In this document: in pieces, positions 26,943 to 35,158 of the stretch
Layout: every line of letters starts with the position of its first letter
Position numbering within the stretch: position 1 is the first letter of the stretch
Assembly (NCBI GenBank): GCA_026004215.1
Contig: BPIR01000002.1
Span: 237,844 to 301,843, forward strand
Length of the DNA: 64,000 bases
Source: Candidatus Binatia bacterium
GTDB taxonomy: Bacteria; Desulfobacterota; Binatia; HRBIN30
Direction: 5' to 3'
Notes under the pieces: generated by a model
Seen by the model: only the letters and a program-made list of their open reading frames with translations
The model's database searches: none
Told to the model about the DNA's origin: nothing
Translations under genes and position numbers: made by a program

Positions 26943-29057
26943 ATGGGTGCGCTGTTATCGTGGTGGTTGCTGCTGGAAGTGTTGGGGCTCGTCGGACTAC
27001 CCTTGACCGCACGTTTGTTCGGCGAGGCGCGGGATCATGGCTACGCGTTCTCTAAAATCCTCGCGCTAGCCTCGGTAACCTACGTGGCGTGGTTGCTCGG
27101 ACACTTCGGGGTCGCCTACGGGCTTGCCTTGCGGGTTGCCGTCGTTCTGTTCGCGCTGGCAAACGTGCTGTTGGCCTGGCGCGATCGCCTATCGCTTCGC
27201 GACTGGCTCGCATCGGGAGGTTTTAAAACCCTACTGCAAGCCGACGCCTGGTGGACCGCAGCATTTTTGTTTTTCGCGTGGCAGCGTGCCATTCACCCCC
27301 ACATCGTGGACCAAGAGAAGTACATGGACTTTGCCTTTTTCAACACGCTGATCCGCACCGACGTCATGCCGCCGGAAGATCCGTGGATGTCCGGGTTGCC
27401 CTTCAACTACTACTACTTTGGCTACCTGATGAACGCCAACCTCGCCCGGCTCCTCCCGCTGCCTTCGCCGATCGCATACAACCTTTGTGTGGCCACACTG
27501 GGGGGGCTGGTGTTCGCGCAGCTCAGTGCCGTCGGCTGGCATTTGACGCAACGCCAGATTCTGGCTTTGCTCACGGGCGCATTCGGCGTTCTGCTGGGGA
27601 ACCTCGACGGCTTGTGGCAAGTCCTCGAAAAGGGGACCTTGGTGGACATGGACTACTTCCGCTCCACACGCATCGTGGGGCGAGATGCCACGATCAACGA
27701 GTTTCCCTACTTCACGGTCATCCACGGCGATCTCCATCCGCACCTCTCGGTGATGCCCCTCACGCTCCTGTTAGTCGGCTGGCTGCTCGTGCGCCGGCCG
27801 TGGAGCGACATTGCCGCCCGCGGTGTCGCCTCGATGGGCGAGCTCGGGCGCGTGCTTTTTTTAGGCTTCGTTTTCGGCGCCATGGTGGCCACGAGCCCGT
27901 GGGAGTTGCCGGTTGGGATGATGGTGACATTTCTTCTCCTCCAACGCGAACTCCCACTATTGCCCTTACTGAGCTGGCCCCGCATTCGAGCCGGCCTGAT
28001 TGCGATCAGTGTGCTGGCCGTGGGCTATGTGGCGTTTCTGCCTTTCTACTTGCACTTCCAGGCGCCTCAAGGTGGCGTGGGCTTTAAGCTTGCGACCACG
28101 AAGCTTTCCGAGTTCCTGACCGTCTTCGGGGCTTTGTTGGTGTTCCCCGGGTGGTATCTGGCGCAACGGTTGCGGCAGCGCCCAACTGTTCAGCGCTATG
28201 GGCAACTGCTCCTTGCCGGCCTCGCTCTTGCGCTGGCCATTGGGCTGCTCACGGGCAAAGCCGTTCTCGTTATCATGTCGGCGCTTGCCGTGGCCGCAGT
28301 TTGGGTGGCTTACACGACAGAGACCGAGCACAATCGTGCTCCTGTACTGCTCGTGGTGGCCGCCAGCGTCGCCCTGCTGGCTTGCGAGCTCGTGTACATC
28401 AAGGACCCTTACGGCGAACGGCTGTATCGCATGAACACCGTCTTCAAACTCTACTTGCAGGCGTGGTTCTTATTGTCCATCGCCACCCCGTGGTGCGCGG
28501 GCCGGCTGTGGCAGGTCCGGCCCGAACGTGTCTGGCGGTGGCAAGTCGCTCCGGCTCTCACCGTGCTCTTAGTCTTGGCTACCTTGTGTTATCCGGTTGG
28601 CGTAACGGCCACCCGCCTCAAGTATCTGGATCGCGGACTCACCCTCGACGGCAATGCATATTTGCGCCGCGACCATCCGGACGACTTTGCCGCCATCGAA
28701 TGGATTCGCCGCCACGTGCCCGATTTGCCCGTGATCCTGGAAGCAAGCGGCAACCCGTACTCGTACTATGCGCGCTTTTCGTCGAACACCGGCCTGCCGA
28801 CTGTAATGGGATGGGCCAACCACGAAGGTTTGTGGCGCAGCCACGATGCCTCGGTCGAGGCCCGAAGGAGGGACGTAGCCACGATTTACTCCGCCACCTC
28901 CCTCGACGAGGTGCAGCCGCTCCTGGATCGCTACCGGGTGCGGTACATCGTCGTCGGCGAGATCGAACGGCGGGATTTCAAGCCGGAAAGCTTGGAGAAG
29001 TTTCAGCGTTTGCGCGCTGTGTTTGCTCAGGGGCGGACGACGATTTACGAACGATGA
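26943..29057 (+). CDS. DUF2298 (YYY family) polytopic membrane protein, putative GT-C enzyme
   Basis: A 704-residue membrane protein with about 12-14 predicted helices. It matches the DUF2298 family (also called Chlor_Arch_YYY, TIGR03662) by M-D-F-A-F-F-N-T-L-I-R-T, P-F-N-Y-Y-Y-F-G-Y (the YYY motif), I-N-E-F-P-Y-F-T and H-G-D-L-H-P-H. The soluble tail has A-A-I-E-W-I-R-R-H-V-P and N-T-G-L-P-T-V-M-G-W. The family is thought to be related to GT-C glycosyltransferases using lipid-linked sugars, but no reaction is proven. ATG 26943 is preferred; an in-frame ATG at 26904 also exists. It overlaps the GT4 gene as ATGA and is paralogous to the middle part of the 1592-residue fusion. Confidence 0.88.
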   Translation: MGALLSWWLLLEVLGLVGLPLTARLFGEARDHGYAFSKILALASVTYVAWLLGHFGVAYGLALRVAVVLFALANVLLAWRDRLSLRDWLASGGFKTLLQADAWWTAAFLFFAWQRAIHPHIVDQEKYMDFAFFNTLIRTDVMPPEDPWMSGLPFNYYYFGYLMNANLARLLPLPSPIAYNLCVATLGGLVFAQLSAVGWHLTQRQILALLTGAFGVLLGNLDGLWQVLEKGTLVDMDYFRSTRIVGRDATINEFPYFTVIHGDLHPHLSVMPLTLLLVGWLLVRRPWSDIAARGVASMGELGRVLFLGFVFGAMVATSPWELPVGMMVTFLLLQRELPLLPLLSWPRIRAGLIAISVLAVGYVAFLPFYLHFQAPQGGVGFKLATTKLSEFLTVFGALLVFPGWYLAQRLRQRPTVQRYGQLLLAGLALALAIGLLTGKAVLVIMSALAVAAVWVAYTTETEHNRAPVLLVVAASVALLACELVYIKDPYGERLYRMNTVFKLYLQAWFLLSIATPWCAGRLWQVRPERVWRWQVAPALTVLLVLATLCYPVGVTATRLKYLDRGLTLDGNAYLRRDHPDDFAAIEWIRRHVPDLPVILEASGNPYSYYARFSSNTGLPTVMGWANHEGLWRSHDASVEARRRDVATIYSATSLDEVQPLLDRYRVRYIVVGEIERRDFKPESLEKFQRLRAVFAQGRTTIYER

Positions 29058-30376
29058 GGCCGTTGCGGATCCTGGTGGCACTCACCTACTACCGGCCTCA
29101 TGTCAGTGGGCTGACCATTTACGCCGAGCGCCTCGTGCGCCGGCTCGCGCAACGCGGCCATGCGGTCACCGTGCTCACCTCGCGCTACGAGCCGCGATTG
29201 CCGCCGCGGGAGCAGAACGGCAACATCCACATCGTGCGAGTTCCCGTGCTGCGTAAAGTGAGCAAGGGCGTGATCATGCCCTGGTTTCCGCTGTACGCGT
29301 GGGCGTTTGTCGGACGCAACGATGTGATCAACATCCACATGCCACAGTTCGAGGCGGCTTTGCTCGCCGCTATTGCGCGGGCCCAGAGAAAGCCAGCGGT
29401 ACTGACGTACCAGTGCGACCTCAAACTCCCGCATGGCTGGTTCAACCGCCTTGTGGATGCCGCTTTGGTGCCACTGAACGCCTCGGCTGCGCGTCTGGCG
29501 TGGCATATCGTGGCGAGTAGCGAAGATTATGCGCTCCATTCTCGGTTTCTCGGGCGGTACATCGATAAGGTCAGCGTCATCCCGCCGCTGATCGAGCTTC
29601 CACGGCACAATGAGCAATGGACAGAGATCCTGCGCGCACGCGGCATGCGGAGCCCTTGCCTCGGCTTTGCCGCGCGGTTCGCGGAGGAAAAAGGAGTGGA
29701 ATATCTGCTGGAGGCTCTCCCCCGTCTGTTGGAACGAGTGCCGGGAGTCCGCGTGGCATTCACGGGGGCATACAAAGACACGGTCGGCGAAGAAGCGTAT
29801 TGGCAGCGGCTGCAGCCACTCATCCGGCACCATCGGGAGCGGCTGATTTTCTTGGACTTGCTACCGGACGAGGCCATGCCGAGTTTCTACCACCTTTGCG
29901 ATGTGCTGGTGCTGACGAGTTTGAATTCCACGGAGGCCTTTGGGATGGTGCAGGTGGAGGCCATGCTGTGCGGCACGCCGGTGGTGGCCACCGACATCCC
30001 CGGCGTGCGCGAGGCTGTGCGGCGTACCGGAATGGGCGAGATCGTGCCGCCTCGAAATGCAGGCGCGCTAGCCGACGCGATCCTGCGCGTGCTAGGCAAT
30101 CGGCCGTTTTATGTTCGGTCTCGCGAAGATATCGAAGCCGTTTTTTCGGCGGAACGGTCAGCACTGGCGTACGAGGAGTTGTTCCGGAGCCTCCTGGCAA
30201 CCGGCACCCCGCCTCGTGCCCGCGCCCGAGCAGGCAAGGGGGCGGCGGGGCGCGACGAAGCAGAAGTCATTTCCCGATCCAAGTCCTCTTCGTCCTTCCG
30301 TAGCCGAATTGCCGCGCTCCAGGCTGCGCGTCTTTTCCCTCGCATCCCGAAGATTCCCTGCGAGGAGGCGAGCTGA
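29054..30376 (+). CDS. GT4-family glycosyltransferase
   Basis: A 440-residue cytoplasmic GT-B enzyme. The N-terminal domain begins I-L-V-A-L-T-Y-Y-R-P-H-V-S-G. The C-terminal domain has G-F-A-A-R-F-A-E-E-K-G-V-E-Y-L, the donor-binding E-A-F-G-M-V-Q-V-E-A-M-L-C-G-T-P-V-V-A and D-I-P-G-V-R-E-A-V, typical of GT4. The last 60 residues are a basic Arg/Ala/Ser tail without a predicted fold. The ATG overlaps the DUF2298 stop, and the next gene starts three bases after the stop. It likely builds a lipid-linked sugar used by the neighbouring membrane enzymes; the substrate is unknown. Confidence 0.88.
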   Translation: MRPLRILVALTYYRPHVSGLTIYAERLVRRLAQRGHAVTVLTSRYEPRLPPREQNGNIHIVRVPVLRKVSKGVIMPWFPLYAWAFVGRNDVINIHMPQFEAALLAAIARAQRKPAVLTYQCDLKLPHGWFNRLVDAALVPLNASAARLAWHIVASSEDYALHSRFLGRYIDKVSVIPPLIELPRHNEQWTEILRARGMRSPCLGFAARFAEEKGVEYLLEALPRLLERVPGVRVAFTGAYKDTVGEEAYWQRLQPLIRHHRERLIFLDLLPDEAMPSFYHLCDVLVLTSLNSTEAFGMVQVEAMLCGTPVVATDIPGVREAVRRTGMGEIVPPRNAGALADAILRVLGNRPFYVRSREDIEAVFSAERSALAYEELFRSLLATGTPPRARARAGKGAAGRDEAEVISRSKSSSSFRSRIAALQAARLFPRIPKIPCEEAS

Positions 30377-30379
30377 GGT

Positions 30380-33300
30380 ATGACCGCTGGTCCGGGTTCG
30401 TGGTGGAACCGGCCCGCCCTGTGGGCCGCCCTGATTGTTTTGTTTGCGGCGACGGTCCGCTTTCCGGCCATCGAGTGGGATCAGCGTCACTTCTTTCACC
30501 CGGACGAACGCGCGGTGGCATTTGCCATCCAGCGGATCTCGTTCACGAAGCTGCAACTCGATCCCGATTGGTTCGCGTACGGAACGTTACCCATTTACCT
30601 CAATCGAGCCCTGGCCGAAGTTCTGAGCCTGTTCGACCCGCAAGCGGCCAGTTACGACTCGATCATCGTCAACGGCCGGCGACTCACTGCGTTCTTGGGC
30701 ACCGTTACGGTGTTACTTCTGTTCCGGCTCGGGGCGCGCATGTACGAGCCCGCAGTGGGGGCGCTAGCGAGCTTCCTCCTCGCAGGCGCGATTTTGCACG
30801 TGCAGAACTCGCGCTTTCTTACGGTGGACGTGCCGCTGACCTTCTTTGTGCTGTTGGCCTTGAGTGCACTCGTCTCGGCTGCAGAGCGCGGGCGATGGAC
30901 GCATTTTCTCTGGGGCGGTGCGTGCATTGGCTTGGCGATGGCCACCAAATTCAGCGCAGCACCCCTGTTCCTGCCTCTGGCTGTGGCGGCGTTTTTACGC
31001 TGGCGGTACGAAGGAAACTTGCCCGCGCACATTGCCAAGCTGGCCGCGGCGACAGCAATGGCTGCGGCCAGCTTCGCTGCCGCCCAACCGTACGCTTTGC
31101 TGAACTTCGCTCGTTACGCGCACGACATCCTCGAGCAGAGCAACATGGTGCGCCACGCGGGCTTGTTTCCGTACACGAACCAGTACATGCACACGCCGAA
31201 GTATATGTACGAGCTCACGCAGCTCGTGCTCTGGTGCATGGCACCAGCTCTCGGCCTCACGGCCATTTGGGCGGCCGCCGCACGGCCCGCATTCGCCTGG
31301 CGCACAGGAAGGGCCGGGGAGTGGGTGCTGCTATCCTGGGTGGTGCCATTTTTCCTCGTGACTGGTTGGTTCGAGGTCAAATTTCCCCGCTACTTGCTGC
31401 CGATCTATCCCATCCTCTGCTTATGGGCGGGTGAATGGTTGTGGCGCCAATATCGCAGCCAGGCAGCGTGGCGGCGCATGGTCGTGCCTGTGGTCCTTGC
31501 CGGCAACCTTGCGGCCGTGCTCGCTTTCCTTTCGATTTACACGCGCCCGCATACGGTGCGAACGGCCTCCGAGTGGTTTTACCGGAACGTTCCCGCCGGG
31601 GCCAAAGTGCTGTCGCAGGACTGGGACGAGGGTTTCCCATTTCCCGTGCCTGGCTTCAGCCCCAATCGCTACACCATCGTCACCTTCAGTTACTACGAGC
31701 CGGACACTCCCGGGAAAATGCACCGCCTTGCACGGGAGCTCGCAGCGAGCGACTACATTGTGTTTCAGACCAAGCGCATTTACGGGGCGGTCACCCGAGC
31801 TCCGGAAAAGTTCCCGCTCACGACGAACTATTTTTACCAGCTCTTCGCCGGCGATTTGGGCTACACCTTGATCCAGGAGTTTGCGTCGCGGCCGGGGCTG
31901 TTCGGATGGGAGGCACCGGATGAACTCGCCGATGAATCCTTTTCCGTGTACGACCATCCCAAGGTTTTGATCTTCCAAAACACTGGCCGGCTCACGGAGG
32001 CCGAGATCCTCGATCGCATCCTGTACCGGCCCCCGTCTCGGCCGCTGACGCGCAACGATCTTTTGCTTGCGCGCCCGAGCCAAGAAGGGGTCGTCGCAAC
32101 CGGGCATGTCGAGCGCATCCGATCGAGTTTACTCGCCCTCGGATTGTTTGCGGCGCTGGTGGAGCTTCTCGGATTGAGCCTCTACCCGCTCGTGCGCCAC
32201 TGGTTCGTGCGCCCGGGTACACTGGGGCTGGCCAAGCCGCTTGGCGTGTTGCTGTTTGCTTACGCAGCCTGGATCCTTGCGGGACTACGGATCGCCCCGT
32301 TCACCCAAGGAACGCTCGGGGTGTTGGTTCTCGCCTTCTTGCTGGTCGGTGCCCTAGCCTGGCGTGCTCACGGTCGGGTGCCGATGTCGCGCGGAGAAAT
32401 CATCGCCACGGAGGGTATATTCTGGGGCGTGTTCGCATTCTTCCTCGTTGTGCGAGCATTCAACCCGGAAATCTATTGGGGAGAGAAGCCGATGGACTTC
32501 TCCTTCCTCAACACGATGTACCGTACCACCTACCTGCCCCCGCCCGAGCCTTGGTTTGCCGGCTCGCCGCTTCACTACAGTTATTTCGGCTATTTCATGA
32601 TCGCGGCGTTGGGGAAGGTACTCTCCATCGAGCCTGCGGTGGCCTACAACCTGGGCATTGCGCTGGTTGCGGGGCTCACAGCGGCAGCCGTGTTCGCTGC
32701 AGGCACCATGGTTGGCGACCGCTGGGGCGTCGGCCTCTTGGCTGCGTTTCTGGCAGTTTTGATGGGCAACTGGGCTGGTCCGCGCGAGCTCTGGGGGCCG
32801 CATCCAGCGATCAACTTCGACTACTATTGGGCCACCTCGCGGGTCATCCGCGACACCATCAACGAATTCCCGTTTTGGAGCTTTTTGTTCGCCGACCTGC
32901 ACGCGCACGTGATGGTGATGCCCCTGACCATGACCTTCGTCGCCTTGATGATGCGCTGGGTGCGCAGCCGGGTCATGTCGCCTCCCGAGCCTCTGCCGAG
33001 TAGCAACGCCGTTGTTTTGCTCGGACTACTCGCACTGACGCTCGGAGCGATCACGACGACAAACACGTGGAGCACGCCGACATACGTGCTCTTGCTCGCG
33101 TATACACTGGCCGCGGTGTGGCTCACCGAAAGCGAGCATCGCGGGCCGGCCGGCTATGTGCTCGGGTTCATCGTGCGGGTGTTGCTCGTGACCGTGGTGG
33201 TGGTCGGCCTCGCCTATGTGTTTTTCTGGCCGTACTGGGCCACGTTCGTCGCGCCAGACCGCAACTTCGGCTGGGAGCGATTACCCCCGGGGAAACTGGT

Positions 33301-35158
33301 GCAGCCACTCGATCTTTGGACCATTTTCGGGACCTTCTTGGTCGTTCTCGTGCCGTTTCTGTTGCGGCAATGGGGAGAATTGCTGCGCTCCAGCGACGGG
33401 CACTGGAGCGTGCCGCGGGTGGCGGGATGGGTAGTGGCTGGGATTTTGCCTGTCGCCGGTTTTGCAATCTCGACGCGAGCGGGCATGGCCGTGCTCTTCC
33501 TTCTGGCGTTGCAGCTCTTGCTGGCCCCGAAGACAGCGCGCGAATGGCGCCTGGCACTGGTTCTGGCGAGCGTCGCTCTGGCGATCCCGGTTGGAACCGA
33601 CCTCGTGTACGTGTGGGATCGCATGAACACCATCTTCAAGTTCTACCTCGAGGCCTGGTTTTTCTTCGCGCTCAGCGCGGCGGCTGTTGCCGCGGGGCTC
33701 TGGAGCGGTACGGTCTCGCTCGGACTGTTGCGCCGCCCGTGGCAGGCTGCGCTTGTGCTTGCCGTCGCTGTCGGATTGTTCACGGCGGTCACGGACGTAA
33801 TGGGCATTTTGCGCACGAACCGTGTGCCCACACCCAAGCCGACGCTCGATGGCCTCGCCTACTTGAAACTCAAAGCTCCCGACGAGTACGCGGCCATCGA
33901 GTGGCTCAACCGCAACATTCAGGGTATTCCATATATCTTGGAAGCGCACGGCGACGCGTATCAGGAATTCACTCGGGTGGCGATGAACACTGGGCTACCC
34001 ACGGTTTTAGGCTGGGCGTACCACGTGTATCAGCGGGCGCACTCTTGGAACGAAATCAACCGGCGAAAGGCGGACGTGACCTTAGCTTACACGACCGAAG
34101 AGAAGGACACGCTCGCGCAGATCCTCGACCGCTACAAGGTGAGCTTGGTTTACGTCGGGCCACTGGAGCGGCGCACATACGCCGGAGGCAACTTGGAGCG
34201 GTTTCGGGCCTGGACCGACGTGCTGACCCCCATTTATCAAAATCCCGGGGTCACCATCTTTGCGGTGAACGGACGGTTCACTGCGTCGCGTCCGGTCACG
34301 ACGATCGAAGAAGTTCTGCCAGTGGCGGGTACGCCGGGCGAAGTGCCGCGCGCTCCGGATGCTCCGGGAGTGCTGTCCCAGCCCCGGGGAGTTGCCGTTG
34401 CGCCTGATGGAACCGTGGTAGTGTGCGATTTTGGCAACAATCGGATCCAGATGTTTCGTCGCGACCTCTCGCTGGTTCGCGCGTTCGGGCGCCAAGGCGA
34501 GCTGCCCGGGCAGTTCAAGGAGCCGTGCGGTGTCGCTGTTGGACCCAAGGGCGAGCTGTACGTGGCCGACACATGGAACGGCCGAGTGCAAGTCTTCGAT
34601 GCCGAGGGCAAGTACCTGCGCGAATTTGGCGAGGCGCTTTACGGCCCGCGCGGGATCGCGGTGGACGCACGCGGCAACATTTTCCTCGCCGACACCGGCA
34701 ATAACCGCATCGTGCGGTACTCGGCGCGTGGCGAGAAGGAACTGGAATGGGGCCAGAAAGGCAATGGCCCGGGGCAGTTCTGGGAACCGACAGGCATAGT
34801 GGTGGATTCCGCGGGCACGGTGTTCGTGGCCGACAACGGCAACGGGCGAGTGCAATATTTCACTCGCGACGGCCAATTCCTCGGCAGCTTCCCCGTTGAA
34901 GGCTGGGAAAGCAAGGTTTTTTCGGAGCCGCACCTCACGCTGGATGCGCGGGGAAACCTGTGTTTGACCGTACCGGGGGCGAAGGAGGTTCGTTGCTACG
35001 ACCGCAGCGGCAAGCTCCTGCGCAGCGTGCGCGGCGATGGTTCGGCGGGGGTGATTTTCGACACACCCATGGGCATTGCTTTCGATCCTGGAACCAGCGA
35101 ACTGGTCATATCCGACCTCGACAATCGTATCGTGCGCATCCGCCATGGAGGGAAGTAA
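30380..35158 (+). CDS. Giant fusion: GT-C (PMT-like) + DUF2298 + NHL beta-propeller
   Basis: A 1592-residue protein in three parts. Residues 1-600: a dolichyl-phosphate-mannosyltransferase-like GT-C module with the acidic pair D42-E43 (F-H-P-D-E-R-A) in the first extracytoplasmic loop and about ten helices. Residues 600-1310: a DUF2298 module with M-D-F-S-F-L-N-T, H-Y-S-Y-F-G-Y, I-N-E-F-P-F-W and A-D-L-H-A-H, paralogous to the gene at 26943. Residues 1330-1590: a six-bladed NHL propeller with V-A-D-T-W-N-G-R-V-Q and D-T-G-N-N-R-I-V, presumably periplasmic. A GAGGAGG-type ribosome binding site lies upstream. The arrangement suggests coupled sugar transfers with a docking domain. No biochemical function is known to me for such a fusion. 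Confidence 0.88.
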   Translation: MTAGPGSWWNRPALWAALIVLFAATVRFPAIEWDQRHFFHPDERAVAFAIQRISFTKLQLDPDWFAYGTLPIYLNRALAEVLSLFDPQAASYDSIIVNGRRLTAFLGTVTVLLLFRLGARMYEPAVGALASFLLAGAILHVQNSRFLTVDVPLTFFVLLALSALVSAAERGRWTHFLWGGACIGLAMATKFSAAPLFLPLAVAAFLRWRYEGNLPAHIAKLAAATAMAAASFAAAQPYALLNFARYAHDILEQSNMVRHAGLFPYTNQYMHTPKYMYELTQLVLWCMAPALGLTAIWAAAARPAFAWRTGRAGEWVLLSWVVPFFLVTGWFEVKFPRYLLPIYPILCLWAGEWLWRQYRSQAAWRRMVVPVVLAGNLAAVLAFLSIYTRPHTVRTASEWFYRNVPAGAKVLSQDWDEGFPFPVPGFSPNRYTIVTFSYYEPDTPGKMHRLARELAASDYIVFQTKRIYGAVTRAPEKFPLTTNYFYQLFAGDLGYTLIQEFASRPGLFGWEAPDELADESFSVYDHPKVLIFQNTGRLTEAEILDRILYRPPSRPLTRNDLLLARPSQEGVVATGHVERIRSSLLALGLFAALVELLGLSLYPLVRHWFVRPGTLGLAKPLGVLLFAYAAWILAGLRIAPFTQGTLGVLVLAFLLVGALAWRAHGRVPMSRGEIIATEGIFWGVFAFFLVVRAFNPEIYWGEKPMDFSFLNTMYRTTYLPPPEPWFAGSPLHYSYFGYFMIAALGKVLSIEPAVAYNLGIALVAGLTAAAVFAAGTMVGDRWGVGLLAAFLAVLMGNWAGPRELWGPHPAINFDYYWATSRVIRDTINEFPFWSFLFADLHAHVMVMPLTMTFVALMMRWVRSRVMSPPEPLPSSNAVVLLGLLALTLGAITTTNTWSTPTYVLLLAYTLAAVWLTESEHRGPAGYVLGFIVRVLLVTVVVVGLAYVFFWPYWATFVAPDRNFGWERLPPGKLVQPLDLWTIFGTFLVVLVPFLLRQWGELLRSSDGHWSVPRVAGWVVAGILPVAGFAISTRAGMAVLFLLALQLLLAPKTAREWRLALVLASVALAIPVGTDLVYVWDRMNTIFKFYLEAWFFFALSAAAVAAGLWSGTVSLGLLRRPWQAALVLAVAVGLFTAVTDVMGILRTNRVPTPKPTLDGLAYLKLKAPDEYAAIEWLNRNIQGIPYILEAHGDAYQEFTRVAMNTGLPTVLGWAYHVYQRAHSWNEINRRKADVTLAYTTEEKDTLAQILDRYKVSLVYVGPLERRTYAGGNLERFRAWTDVLTPIYQNPGVTIFAVNGRFTASRPVTTIEEVLPVAGTPGEVPRAPDAPGVLSQPRGVAVAPDGTVVVCDFGNNRIQMFRRDLSLVRAFGRQGELPGQFKEPCGVAVGPKGELYVADTWNGRVQVFDAEGKYLREFGEALYGPRGIAVDARGNIFLADTGNNRIVRYSARGEKELEWGQKGNGPGQFWEPTGIVVDSAGTVFVADNGNGRVQYFTRDGQFLGSFPVEGWESKVFSEPHLTLDARGNLCLTVPGAKEVRCYDRSGKLLRSVRGDGSAGVIFDTPMGIAFDPGTSELVISDLDNRIVRIRHGGK

